Part shown: positions 27,485-35,907 of the stretch, piece by piece
Position numbering within the stretch: position 1 is the first letter of the stretch
Layout: the number at the start of each line of letters is the position of its first letter
DNA from: Acidobacteriota bacterium
GTDB taxonomy: Bacteria; Acidobacteriota; Terriglobia; UBA7540
Length of the DNA stretch: 64,000 bases
Direction: 5' to 3'
Assembly: GCA_004298155.1 (NCBI GenBank)
Contig: SCRD01000013.1
Coordinates: 62,001 to 126,000, forward strand
Translations under genes and position numbers: made by a program
The notes under the pieces: generated by a model
The model's input: the letters and a program-made list of their open reading frames with translations, nothing else
Told to the model about the DNA's origin: nothing
The model's database searches: none

Positions 27485-29092
27485 CTACGAAACGAACCAA
27501 TCCACCTTCCGGCTTGGAAAGGCGTCATTCCAGGCGAACCCAAACCATGGGGTGCGCAGCTTGAGCAACGCCACTACAAACGCAATGCTGGAGAGCAAGA
27601 TCATGAGGGAGCATTCAATAAACCCTGCTTGAGGGCCCAGCACCCATCGGCCTCCGAAGCAGAGCCCTCCCAGCAATAGGCTTATTGCCAGGACAGGGGC
27701 GCAGCGCGCCCACGGGACCCTCAGGTTGTATAGTTTGCGGAAAGTGCGCGCTGTAAGCATACCCAAAAGGGCCATTGACCCGACCATGCACAGGGCAATG
27801 GCGTCGAGCAGATAAGCGGATGCGACGGTGTTGAGGACCGCGACAAGGACCACCAGATAGAACGCGAAGACAACGAGAACATTCATGGCGTTCAGCGGTC
27901 TGACCGTTTTTGCGTCGATGCCGCTCCTTAGCGCCATGAAAAACAGATAAGGCGGAATAGCAAGAACCAGCAAGCGAACGAGCGTTATTGCCGGCGCGTA
28001 TTGCGGGCCGACCCACAAATACACCAGGGCATCCGTGAAGACGATGAGTTCAAGCGACATGAACAGGGAAAGTTCGATCACCGCCGCCATCATGTATTCG
28101 AGCGATCTGCGGACGTCATCCATCTGATTCTGGCCGAGCATCATGCTGAATTTGGAAAGAAGTACTGTGCTCAGGGGCCCTGCCGTATAACCCGCTACCA
28201 GCAACATGCTGGATCCCAGCAGGAGGTAGGAGACTTCCTTCATTGGAAGGTAGTGCGTTGCAGCGATGGGCCCGATCGTGAACAAGGCGGCAGCGCCAAA
28301 ATCACCCGGCACGCGGCTGACGCCGTACCATAACATTTCTGCTGCAAATGGTTTCAGGTTTGGCAGCTTCTCCGCCGCTACCCGGCGCAGAATGGGCAGG
28401 GCAAAAAGGAGGGAGGCCACAATGGTAAGAATTCCCGTGACGCCTATAATCAGCGGAATAGACCGGGTTGGGTAGAGGATTGCCACGACAACCACCGGAA
28501 CCAGGGCAAAGTGGAAAAATTGGATCGCGTTGGCGCACCCCATGGCCAGAATCCCCCGATAGTATCCGTAGACAGCGGTCTGCGCTGCCATCCCTCCCAA
28601 ATAAAGAACTAGCGGCAGGATTAAGGTTGCCAATTCGGCGTTGCCAAACATCCAGCGGGCAAAAGCATAACGCCCCAGATACAAAATCACTCCTGAGAAA
28701 CCCACAACCGCCATCAGGCAGAGTAACGCAACCAGGAAGTACGCCCGGCGTTCCCGTTCAGGCTTTGTGATCGAGTAGGCAACATAACGCGGCAGGGCGT
28801 TTGCCAGGCCCAGCAGGATTCCGGCGACCAGCCACGCAGAAACGCGTCGAAGCAACAGGTATTCGCCCAACTCGACCGGCCCGAGCAGGCGTCCAATTAG
28901 CGAAACAAGCGCCAGGCCGGCAACCAGGACGCTGAACTCGGTGACCATTGTCATGGCCAGGTCCCAGGTGACCGGGCGCCTCCTGGGCGCGGCGTGAGTG
29001 GTATCTGCCCATTCAGCGGGCGCACCCCTGGCCCCGACCCTCGCCGTTTCTAATGCGTCGATGCGTGCTTCTATGAGAGCGCCCTCAGCCAC
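27485..29092 (-). CDS. Wzx-type polysaccharide flippase (MATE/MOP superfamily)
   Basis: The 535-aa product has a hydrophilic N-terminal extension of about 45 residues. Around 12 to 14 hydrophobic segments follow, beginning MTMVTEFSVLVAGLALVSLIGRLLGPVELGEYLLLRRV, shown here by its positions 47-85. The G-R-x-L-G-P-x-x-x-G-x-Y pattern is typical of PST/oligosaccharide flippases. It would move undecaprenyl-linked repeat units across the inner membrane. The GTG at 29092 has AAGGA 7 bases upstream, which supports the unusually long cytoplasmic N-terminus. Confidence 0.85.
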   Translation of the reverse strand: MAEGALIEARIDALETARVGARGAPAEWADTTHAAPRRRPVTWDLAMTMVTEFSVLVAGLALVSLIGRLLGPVELGEYLLLRRVSAWLVAGILLGLANALPRYVAYSITKPERERRAYFLVALLCLMAVVGFSGVILYLGRYAFARWMFGNAELATLILPLVLYLGGMAAQTAVYGYYRGILAMGCANAIQFFHFALVPVVVVAILYPTRSIPLIIGVTGILTIVASLLFALPILRRVAAEKLPNLKPFAAEMLWYGVSRVPGDFGAAALFTIGPIAATHYLPMKEVSYLLLGSSMLLVAGYTAGPLSTVLLSKFSMMLGQNQMDDVRRSLEYMMAAVIELSLFMSLELIVFTDALVYLWVGPQYAPAITLVRLLVLAIPPYLFFMALRSGIDAKTVRPLNAMNVLVVFAFYLVVLVAVLNTVASAYLLDAIALCMVGSMALLGMLTARTFRKLYNLRVPWARCAPVLAISLLLGGLCFGGRWVLGPQAGFIECSLMILLSSIAFVVALLKLRTPWFGFAWNDAFPSRKVDWFVS

Positions 29093-29303
29093 TTGCGCAT
29101 CCTTACCCCACCGGGATGGTCACTCAAACAAACGGATTGAATAAGAAAAAAGACCTGATCCATGAATAACCGCGGCGCCAGATGTATTTGTGTTGCCCTG
29201 GCGGCAGGAAGAGAGCCTTCATCGAGGCACGCCGTGTGAGCTTGTGAATTTTTGGCCCGCTTCCGGGGCCGGCCATCCAGTGCAGCTTGCTCCCGATCGA
29301 ACG

Positions 29304-30068
29304 CTAGAGCTTTCGATAGAGGGCTTCCGGGATTGGAAATACGCGGTCTGCCAGTACCGCCCCCAGCAGGCGCACATTAGCAGCTTCCAGGCTCTCTTTC
29401 ACCTTCAGGGCCGTGGCGCGCCGTGTCGAATTGGCCTTAAGCACCAGGACAACGCCGTCCGCAAACCGGCCAAACAGTGTGGCCTCGCGAGAAGCATTGG
29501 CAGGGGGCGCGCTGACCAGGACGTGGCTGAATTTCTCACGCAGCTCTGAAACCTGGCTTTGAAGCCGGTCCAGCGTAAGCATGGCTTGTCCCTCTGCATT
29601 CAGCAAACCGGCAGACAGCAGCCACATTGGTTTATTCCCGATCTTTCGAGCCACCCGCCTCGCATTCCCGTCTGCGAGGACGAGCTCGGTTATGCCGCAA
29701 TCGCTGGCAGGGCCATATTGCTTGTGGAGTGAAGGATTCTGCAGATTGGCGTCAACGACGCAAACTTCGCCCGACGTGTGCGAGGCAAGAATTTCTCCCA
29801 CACGAAGACAGAGGGAACTGGACTCCTCATCGTCGTCAACCCCACAGAAGACCACCGTGTTGGGAGCTTCCGGCCCTGGCAGGAGGAATACCCGCTGCAC
29901 AAGGTCCAGCTCTTCTCCCGTCGGCGCGGCCTCCAGTTTCTCTCGAACAACAGGCAATTCAACAACAGGATTTTCCGCCGGTTCGTGACAAGCTGCGGCT
30001 GCATCCGGCACGGTCAGCAAGCTGAACCGCTCGCCCAGTTGGGTCAAAAGCTCAAAGTTTTTGCTCAT
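29304..30068 (-). CDS. CpsD/CapB-like BY-kinase homologue with lost Walker A motif
   Basis: The 254-aa product aligns by eye with the cytoplasmic kinase half of Wzc-type systems. Walker A' is VCVVDANLQNPSLH (102-115), close to the usual V-x-x-I-D-x-D-x-R-x-P-x-x-H, and a later strand HVLVSAPPAN takes the Walker B position. The Walker A segment expected as G-E-G-K-S/T reads GVDDDEESSS at 76-85, with no Gly-Lys. The C-terminus has only one Tyr, not the usual tyrosine cluster. It is likely a non-phosphorylating structural or regulatory partner of the Wzc-like protein. Confidence 0.75.
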   Translation of the reverse strand: MSKNFELLTQLGERFSLLTVPDAAAACHEPAENPVVELPVVREKLEAAPTGEELDLVQRVFLLPGPEAPNTVVFCGVDDDEESSSLCLRVGEILASHTSGEVCVVDANLQNPSLHKQYGPASDCGITELVLADGNARRVARKIGNKPMWLLSAGLLNAEGQAMLTLDRLQSQVSELREKFSHVLVSAPPANASREATLFGRFADGVVLVLKANSTRRATALKVKESLEAANVRLLGAVLADRVFPIPEALYRKL

Positions 30069-30122
30069 TCTTTACCCTCGTATTATCAACAATAGCAATC
30101 TGCAATCGATTTCGTATTTTGT

Positions 30123-30320
30123 TTATGATGGCGCTTCTCGTCTTCGGAGGACCGGTGAACGCCTGAACAGGGGAAGCTGGCCCTCCTGGATTTCACTTAC
30201 CTTTTGTGCCGTCCCGGAACCCGGCAAGCTATTCTGCAATGCGCAAATTTCAGCTTCGATCCCCAGGTAAACAAACGCGGATTGTCCGCCGCTGTGTGCT
30301 GCCGCCAACGCCGCCCTCAT
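30123..30320 (-). CDS. Small ORF translationally coupled to the ExeA-like ATPase gene
   Basis: A 65-aa frame starts with an ATG overlapping the stop of the ATPase gene (ATGA at 30317-30320) and ends at 30123, filling most of the gap before the BY-kinase-like gene. The product is a soluble, mixed-charge peptide (begins MRAALAAAHSGGQ) with no recognised domain. The coupling and position are the only support. It could be a decayed remnant or a chance frame. Confidence 0.35.
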   Translation of the reverse strand: MRAALAAAHSGGQSAFVYLGIEAEICALQNSLPGSGTAQKVSEIQEGQLPLFRRSPVLRRREAPS

Positions 30321-31369
30321 GGCCTGCCGACGTTGCCCGATGCCTTTAAAGGAAAAATCGAAAACTGAGCGTCAGGAAGGGCATGTCCAGGGGCCCCTTG
30401 CGCCCCATCGCACTTCGCAACCGAAGCCGCCTCCCGTGGGAACATGGGAGCTGAGTAAAGGGAATCTCTATCCTGACTGTTCCGCAGGAGTGATTTGGAA
30501 CCGATTGCGGACGCCAGGCTGCCGGAATCGGATCCATGCGCCTTATGCCCCTCCGAACCGAGCGAAACGATGTCCATGTCAGCGGCAACTTCCCGCACGA
30601 TGGCGCCGTCAATTTGTCTTTTGTGTGTGGCAAAACCGAGCGACAGCGCATTAAAACACAGGTTATTAATGATCCTCGGTATACCCCTGCTCAGCGCTGC
30701 GATCAAATCCAGGGCTTCGAGATTAAAAAGGCCTCTTGCGGTTGCACTCGCGAGGCTGAGACGGTGATGGATGTATTGCTCTGTTTCCGGGCGGTCCAAA
30801 GGCTGCAGGCGCGCCACAGTTGCGAACCGCTGGCGGAGCTGCTCAAGTTCGGGGCGGGCAAGTTTATCCGCAAGCGCGGGCTGGCCGGCAAGGATGATTT
30901 GAATCAGCTTCAGTCCATCCGTCTCAAAATTCGAAAGCAGGCGCACCGATTCCAGGACCTGGTCGCTGAGATTTTGCGCTTCATCGATTACGACAACAAC
31001 GGGACGGCGGAAGGCCGCCTCCCGGAAAAGGAAATCGTTCAACTGCTGGTGCATCCTTACGATGTCGTCACGCTCATTGCCCACTCCGAGGTCGTCGAGC
31101 ACGCGCCGGAGCAGTTGGCGGGGAGTGGATTGAGTTTGAAAAATGAACGCCGTCCGGGCTTTTCCGCGAAGGTGTTCCAGCAGATAGTAAAGCAAAGTCG
31201 TTTTCCCCATCCCGACAGGAGCAATCATCGCCATAAAGCCGCGTTCCGCCTGGATACCGTAAAGGAGAGACGCCAGCGCCTCGCGGTGAGTTGGGCTCAG
31301 ATAGAGGCATCGCGGATCGGGCGTAGCCCCAAAGGGATGACGACGCAGGTTGTAGTAATTAAGAAACAT
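30317..31369 (-). CDS. ExeA-like AAA ATPase of polysaccharide loci
   Basis: The 350-aa product begins MFLNYYNLRRHPFGATPD, the usual start of ExeA/GspA-type ATPases and of the ATPase seen in exosortase-linked polysaccharide loci. Walker A is GMGKTT (53-58) and Walker B VVVVIDEAQ (124-132); QRFATVARLQPLD and GIPRIINNLC follow as sensor and winged regions. About 60 residues at the C-terminus are low-complexity. The start at 31369 is chosen because conserved sequence begins there. It overlaps the chain-length gene by 11 bases, so it is coupled to it. No exosortase was found in the window. Confidence 0.83.
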   Translation of the reverse strand: MFLNYYNLRRHPFGATPDPRCLYLSPTHREALASLLYGIQAERGFMAMIAPVGMGKTTLLYYLLEHLRGKARTAFIFQTQSTPRQLLRRVLDDLGVGNERDDIVRMHQQLNDFLFREAAFRRPVVVVIDEAQNLSDQVLESVRLLSNFETDGLKLIQIILAGQPALADKLARPELEQLRQRFATVARLQPLDRPETEQYIHHRLSLASATARGLFNLEALDLIAALSRGIPRIINNLCFNALSLGFATHKRQIDGAIVREVAADMDIVSLGSEGHKAHGSDSGSLASAIGSKSLLRNSQDRDSLYSAPMFPREAASVAKCDGAQGAPGHALPDAQFSIFPLKASGNVGRP

Positions 31370-32936
31370 GTAGTTCAAATCCGTTGTGGCTCTTGCCGTT
31401 TGTTTTGCCGTTGGCCTTGGATTTACCGTTCGCCTTGGCATCCTCTCTCCTGGGAAGTGTAAGAAGCACGGGGACATTGAGATAGGATTCCACTTCCTGG
31501 GGCGTCCGGAGGGTGGGATCAATATAATCGGCGGCGAACGCCAGTCCCAAAGCTGCCAGAAGGGCGATCAGCCCGCTGACCAGAATGTACCAGAGGCTGG
31601 AATGGACAGGCAGGACTGGCACCATCGGCGCCTCCGCAATCCTTACGTTGAGGATGTTTCGCTGATCGAGGGCTTCAGATATGCTCGATTCCTGCTGTTT
31701 GCGAAGGTAGAGCATGTAGTTGTCTTCAGCCGTCTTGACGTTGCGTGCCAGGTCCTGCTGCACGACTCCCTGCTTCTGGAGCCATTGGGCCCTGGCTTCG
31801 TAGGTGCGGACCATCTGCCCCAGGGCCGTTTCGCGGGCTTGCCAGCCCGCCAGGTCCGCCTGCGATTTGATCAGGTCTTCCCGCACCTGTTCGAAGGCAG
31901 GGTCCCGGTCGCTCGTAACCTCCTGCCATTGCGATCTCTCCGCTTCCACGATGGCGGCTTTCGTCTGGGCAATCTGTTGTTCCACATCTTCCACCGGGCG
32001 GTAAGTGGGCTCATATTTTCCCAGCAGTTCAGTCCTCTTCAACTCCAGGTCCAGCAACGTTTCCTTCAATTTTTCGATCAACAGGGCCTTGTCGGAGCTC
32101 TTGATCTGTGTTGTCATGCGCGGAGCAATCTTTGCCATCTGGGCGTCGAGGGCGCGGACTCGCTCATGCGCCTGCGCAATCTGCGCCACGGTTTCTCCCT
32201 GCATCGCGTTGAAGGAGTCCAGTTGGCGCAGCGCAGCATCGGTTTCCACGGCGGCCGAAACGACACCCTCATCCTGCGTGAAGCGAACCAGCCTGGCTTC
32301 GGCTTCAGTAAGGTTCTTTCGATATTCGGCAGTCTGGGTCTGGAAGAATTCCACGGTTCCCTTGGGCCGGTGGAGCTCTGCGTGAGACCTCAAGTACAGC
32401 TCTCCCAAAGAGTGGAGAACTCGCGCTGCCGACTGGGGGTCGGAGGAACGATATTTGACGGAGATGACATCGGCCATTTTGACCACCTGAATGTCCAAAT
32501 CGCTTTCCAGCCTGCGGACGGCCTGCGCAGTCCTTGCCGCTTTTTGCTCCTCCGGGGAACCCATGTGCAGTCCCAGGAAACGGCCGGGCCGGGAGTCAAG
32601 CCCGCAGGAAACAACGACCTGTTGGAGCAGGCTTGGACTCTCGAGGAGGGCAAGTTCTGAGTTCATTTCCTGCTCGGTAACCTGGGTTCGCATTTCCGGT
32701 GTGGCGTTTTCCTGCGCTGTCACCACAGGGTTGGCCCTTTTGCCATTCTCGACCAGAATCATCATTTGGGACTGGTAGCGGCCTGACCGGTAAAGACAGA
32801 ACATCGCGCCCACCAGAATGACGATGAAAGAAGAGATCGCAACTTTTCGATGCCGGAACACAATGGCGGCAATGTCGCGCGCAGTCACCAGGGAAGTTGT
32901 CTTGCTGCCGTTGGGCGGCGTGTGCTGAGAATTCAT
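31359..32936 (-). CDS. Wzc/GumC-like polysaccharide chain-length determinant (no kinase domain)
   Basis: The 525-aa inner-membrane protein has one hydrophobic segment near the N-terminus (about 30-50). A Wzz domain has a long coiled-coil periplasmic part (about 170-420, rich in E, Q and R with the ALLIEKLKETLLDLELKR helix), and a second hydrophobic segment follows (about 455-475). The tail is a short Lys/Asn-rich cytoplasmic end. It controls chain length and connects to the export protein. The kinase half is a separate gene (29304-30068). The ATG at 32936 has GGAGG 6 bases upstream. Confidence 0.88.
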   Translation of the reverse strand: MNSQHTPPNGSKTTSLVTARDIAAIVFRHRKVAISSFIVILVGAMFCLYRSGRYQSQMMILVENGKRANPVVTAQENATPEMRTQVTEQEMNSELALLESPSLLQQVVVSCGLDSRPGRFLGLHMGSPEEQKAARTAQAVRRLESDLDIQVVKMADVISVKYRSSDPQSAARVLHSLGELYLRSHAELHRPKGTVEFFQTQTAEYRKNLTEAEARLVRFTQDEGVVSAAVETDAALRQLDSFNAMQGETVAQIAQAHERVRALDAQMAKIAPRMTTQIKSSDKALLIEKLKETLLDLELKRTELLGKYEPTYRPVEDVEQQIAQTKAAIVEAERSQWQEVTSDRDPAFEQVREDLIKSQADLAGWQARETALGQMVRTYEARAQWLQKQGVVQQDLARNVKTAEDNYMLYLRKQQESSISEALDQRNILNVRIAEAPMVPVLPVHSSLWYILVSGLIALLAALGLAFAADYIDPTLRTPQEVESYLNVPVLLTLPRREDAKANGKSKANGKTNGKSHNGFELHVS

Positions 32937-32966
32937 ACTAGACCTCCACAAATCCAATCCGGTTGG

Positions 32967-33710
32967 CTATGGCACTGGATTGAAATATAACGACATCGAC
33001 GATGTCGGCAGAAACCTTTCAATCTTGGAAATTGCGTTCTGGGGGACGAACAGCATATCGCCTGGCCGGAGATAGCTGTCTTCCTGGAAAGCGCCCCTGC
33101 TGAGTATTTTCTTGAGATCCACTTTTTTGACTTCCACGAACCCAGGGGTCGATCTCCGGAATAGAAGCACTTCTGAACTCTTGGATTTTGGCGTGAGGCC
33201 GCCGGCGATGGCGATGGCTTCGGAAACGGTCGTGTCTTCCCTCAAGTCGTACTTGCCCGGATGGCCGACCTGGCCGCCCGCAACAAAATACGGTTTTTGA
33301 AAATCCCTGATCTGCACATTGATGACCGGTTCATGAAGGATTTTCGCGTATGCGTCAGTCAGAGATTGCGTCAATTGCGGGACAGTGCTGCCCTTGGCAA
33401 AAAGTCCGCCGACGCTGCGCAATGTGATGTACCCATCGGGCGCAATCGTCAGCGTCTGGTTGAATTCCGGGCTGAGGGGAAAGTCCAGATCTAAAATATC
33501 GCCGGGCTGAAGCAGGTATCGCGGCGTGCGCTCTGCAAACTGCCGGGGTTCGTTGGCCGGATTCGGGCTATCGACGCTACTGGCATCAGGTTGGGTGGAA
33601 ACAGACGCAGGTTGGGGGTCGTGGTTACTCTCCGCCCCCTTCACCAACCAGGGCCCGGCAACAATTCCTAAACTCATAACTATTCCAATGGCAAGTTTGA
33701 ATCGGTGCAT
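32967..33710 (-). CDS. Wza-like polysaccharide export protein
   Basis: The 247-aa product has a signal peptide (to about residue 26) without a clear lipobox. The Poly_export domain follows (RYLLQPGDILDLDFPLSPEFNQ, residues about 64-85, then IAPDGYITL), with a SLBB beta-grasp region (YFVAGGQVGHPGKYDL) and LRPGDMLFVPQNAI. It would form the periplasmic or outer-membrane export channel. The C-terminal amphipathic helix of Wza is not evident, so it may need an outer-membrane partner. It is placed directly before the chain-length gene, 30 bases apart. Confidence 0.87.
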   Translation of the reverse strand: MHRFKLAIGIVMSLGIVAGPWLVKGAESNHDPQPASVSTQPDASSVDSPNPANEPRQFAERTPRYLLQPGDILDLDFPLSPEFNQTLTIAPDGYITLRSVGGLFAKGSTVPQLTQSLTDAYAKILHEPVINVQIRDFQKPYFVAGGQVGHPGKYDLREDTTVSEAIAIAGGLTPKSKSSEVLLFRRSTPGFVEVKKVDLKKILSRGAFQEDSYLRPGDMLFVPQNAISKIERFLPTSSMSLYFNPVP

Positions 33711-33846
33711 CCTCTGCTCCTTTTTGTTCGTCCGGCAAACTCAGCGCGCTGTGTGTTTCTCCACCCGGCTCCCTCTGTTCCTTTACTTCCGCCGGCCCCT
33801 CTTTCCCGGGCCCTTGACAGGATTCCTCGACAGCTGCCTCGAGCGA

Positions 33847-34398
33847 TCAAGAACTCGCAGCCTCACACCGGAAAGGACTGCTTCCGTTTACCCGCTCGAA
33901 GTCGGCGGCATCAACTTCCACCGCAAGCGACCTCCCAAGAAGTTCGACTGAAACAACCAGATGATAGTGGCCATTCTTCCGGACCAGGATTCCTTCCAGG
34001 CCTCTGAGCGGTCCGGATTTGCTCCGTACCCGGTCGCCGATATTCAGAAAGGGATGGGGCTCGACGGAGAGCCCGTTCTTCACGGTTTTCCGGACAGCCG
34101 CGATCTCGTCCTCCGGTATTGGGGAGGCCCGGCCCGCTTGCCGCACAAAATCATAAACCCCGGGAGTTCGGAGAATCGTATTGCGCTCATCAAAACCGGA
34201 GAAAACGAATAGATAATTGGGAAACAACGGCAGAGAAAGTTCCTTGACCCGGTCTCGCCATCGGTGTCGAGCTTCATAAACGGGGAGAAATACTTCCACC
34301 CCCTCCTTGTCGAGAAACCGGGCTACCGTCCTCTCATGACGGTGCCGTGTATAGAGCGCAAACCAGGCACGAGGCTGACTTCTCAACTCAATATCCAT
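33847..34398 (-). CDS. NusG-like transcription antiterminator (UpxY/RfaH type)
   Basis: The 183-aa product has an NGN domain (residues about 10-112) with WFALYTRHRHERTVARFL and LSLPLFPNYLFV, and a KOW domain (about 117-170) with IGDRVRSKSGPLRGLEGIL. Specialised NusG paralogues encoded first in capsule and exopolysaccharide operons bind RNA polymerase and allow it to read the long operon. This gene is the first of the 21-kb minus-strand polysaccharide cluster, which fits. A small inverted repeat sits in its leader. Confidence 0.88.
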   Translation of the reverse strand: MDIELRSQPRAWFALYTRHRHERTVARFLDKEGVEVFLPVYEARHRWRDRVKELSLPLFPNYLFVFSGFDERNTILRTPGVYDFVRQAGRASPIPEDEIAAVRKTVKNGLSVEPHPFLNIGDRVRSKSGPLRGLEGILVRKNGHYHLVVSVELLGRSLAVEVDAADFERVNGSSPFRCEAASS

Positions 34399-34432
34399 TG
34401 GTGAACCTGTCTGGATAAAGCTCCGCCCTTGT

Positions 34433-34447
34433 GACCTACATGAGGTC
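34433..34447 (-). promoter_or_regulatory. Short leader hairpin before the NusG-like gene
   Basis: GACCT (34433-34437) and AGGTC (34443-34447) form a perfect 5-bp inverted repeat with a 5-base loop, about 35 bases upstream of the antiterminator start. Specialised NusG proteins are recruited at small hairpins in operon leaders, so this is a candidate recruitment site. It does not match the enterobacterial ops sequence, and a stem this short can occur by chance. Confidence 0.22.
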
Positions 34448-34555
34448 TTCGTTGAATTAATTGCCGCCCCAAAAAAGCTGGCTGCAAATCTCTAATGGTT
34501 GACTACCCAGGAATGGAGTCCCACACGCTTCAAACGGCTGGCCTGAATCCTTTAA

Positions 34556-34933
34556 TCAGACTTCTTCCGGAAAGAGATCGGCAAGGATTTCCCTCGCGTC
34601 CTTTCCCGATATACCGACACCCTCTTTGAAGGTCACTGCCATCTCATACCAGAGACGGGAAACAGCGGAAGCGACCTTGGCGTTATACCGAAACCGGATC
34701 TCTCTGTTTCTACGGTCTCTGAATTCCACCATGACCTCAACATTTGAACCTTGCTCCAATGGATGAGCCAAACAAATCTGCGCCGTTGTTTCGTCGATCA
34801 TTTCCAGTCTTCCATCGAGCTCCTCGGCGCCATTATTAGTGCGAGCAAATGCCTTGAGTGGGATTGAGACTCTCAGGGGACGAGATGGCTGTTTAGGCTG
34901 GTTCTGCCCAACTTTCGATATGGTGTCCGACAT
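34556..34933 (-). CDS. PilZ-like domain protein
   Basis: This 125-aa soluble protein has a beta-rich core of about 100 residues. The pattern (PLRVSIPLKAFAR, EQGSNVEVMVEF, VSRLWYEMAVTF) resembles single-domain PilZ proteins of Acidobacteriota. However, the R-x-x-x-R and D/N-x-S-x-x-G residues that bind cyclic di-GMP are not complete, so ligand binding is doubtful. It precedes the antiterminator gene by 157 bases on the same strand and may regulate polysaccharide output. A run of ten G (34935-34944, minus strand) sits one base before its ATG. Confidence 0.6.
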   Translation of the reverse strand: MSDTISKVGQNQPKQPSRPLRVSIPLKAFARTNNGAEELDGRLEMIDETTAQICLAHPLEQGSNVEVMVEFRDRRNREIRFRYNAKVASAVSRLWYEMAVTFKEGVGISGKDAREILADLFPEEV

Positions 34934-35250
34934 GCCCCCCCCCCAAATACGCGTTATGTTGCCGGATTATAGAATCCAGCGCAATCGGGCAAACGTGTAT
35001 AAATCAGCCCTGATGAAAGTGCATGGGCGTGGTCGGAAAATCTACTTAGGACTGTCTCTTAGAAGACTAAGGCCGATTCCCGGGAGAGCAACGCGGGTTG
35101 AGTAGGATTAATGGTTCGACTCTTTGTCCTGCAGTTCAAACTTTGTGCTGACTCGGCGGAAGGCAAGCCAGGCAGGGGCGCATGTCCGTGAGGCGTGAAG
35201 CAGGCCGCTCGTTGTCACGATTTGGCAATCGAAACAGGAAGGGGTGCTCT
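34934..35250. other. Intergenic region with a C10/G10 homopolymer
   Basis: No gene or known RNA was recognised in these 317 bases between the NarL-type regulator and the PilZ-like gene. The notable element is the run of ten C (34935-34944) abutting the PilZ-like start. No GEMM-type cyclic di-GMP riboswitch pattern was found. Confidence 0.5.
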
Positions 35251-35907
35251 TTAATGATCGGAGCGCTGATAGTACCACACGGCAACTTCTACACGAGAAT
35301 TTACCCGGAGTTTTCTGTATATCGTCTCGGTATATCGACGGACAGTATTCTCCGAAATTAACAGGCGTTGGGCAATCTCCTTATTCTGAAAGCCCTTGGC
35401 GAGTAAAGCCGTAATTTCAGCCTCCCGAGCAGTCAATTTGTCAGGGGTCGAAGCATCGGGCAGTTTATGCTGGACCAGACTCTGGACAGTCCTTGCCATT
35501 GTCATTGGAGAAAACCACATTTCTCCTTTCAGCACCGCTTGAATTGCCTTTTGCAGTGTGTCCTGGTCGGCCCGCTCTGTTATCAGGCCCCATGCCCCGT
35601 TGTGCGCCGCCTGAGCTTCAACCTCATCCCCCGCCTTCTCAGCGAACAGCAGGCACCTTGTCGAGGGAGAAATCTCCCTGACTCTTCTAACGTAGCTGAA
35701 GCTAACCGGCATGTTTTCGCAGTCAATGAGAAGGACCTGGGGTTTGCTAGTCATAATTGAATCTAATGCTTCGCTGAAAGTGTCGGAATCCAGGCAAATG
35801 GTCATGTTGTCTCCCATGGGCAAGGCAAGCATGAGAGAGCAAAGCGCTTTTCGGAACAGCCTGCGCGGGCTGATAATGCCTGCGGTAACCACTTGGGTCA
35901 CCCCCAT
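35251..35907 (-). CDS. NarL/LuxR-type response regulator with degenerate receiver
   Basis: The 218-aa product has a receiver-like domain (about 1-130) with a possible phosphoacceptor D62 in VLLIDCENMP. It lacks the acidic pair normally found after the first strand (here IISPRRLFRK). The C-terminal GerE-type HTH is intact (residues about 152-215: KLTAREAEITALLAKGF, NKEIAQRLLISENTVRR, IYRKLRVNSR). It binds DNA, probably without classical phosphorylation. No histidine kinase gene is adjacent. Its position ahead of the PilZ-like and polysaccharide genes makes it a candidate local regulator. Confidence 0.85.
   Translation of the reverse strand: MGVTQVVTAGIISPRRLFRKALCSLMLALPMGDNMTICLDSDTFSEALDSIMTSKPQVLLIDCENMPVSFSYVRRVREISPSTRCLLFAEKAGDEVEAQAAHNGAWGLITERADQDTLQKAIQAVLKGEMWFSPMTMARTVQSLVQHKLPDASTPDKLTAREAEITALLAKGFQNKEIAQRLLISENTVRRYTETIYRKLRVNSRVEVAVWYYQRSDH

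Noticed and set aside
31386-32660. A 424-codon frame on the plus strand
   Set aside because: It is the reverse of the chain-length determinant gene. The minus-strand protein has a full Wzz/coiled-coil layout and a GGAGG ribosome site.
34934-35250. Possible cyclic di-GMP riboswitch near the PilZ-like gene
   Set aside because: GUGCAUGGGCGUGG-like bases caught the eye, but the conserved GEMM core (GGGCAAACC, GACGCAAAGCC, tetraloop receptor) is absent.
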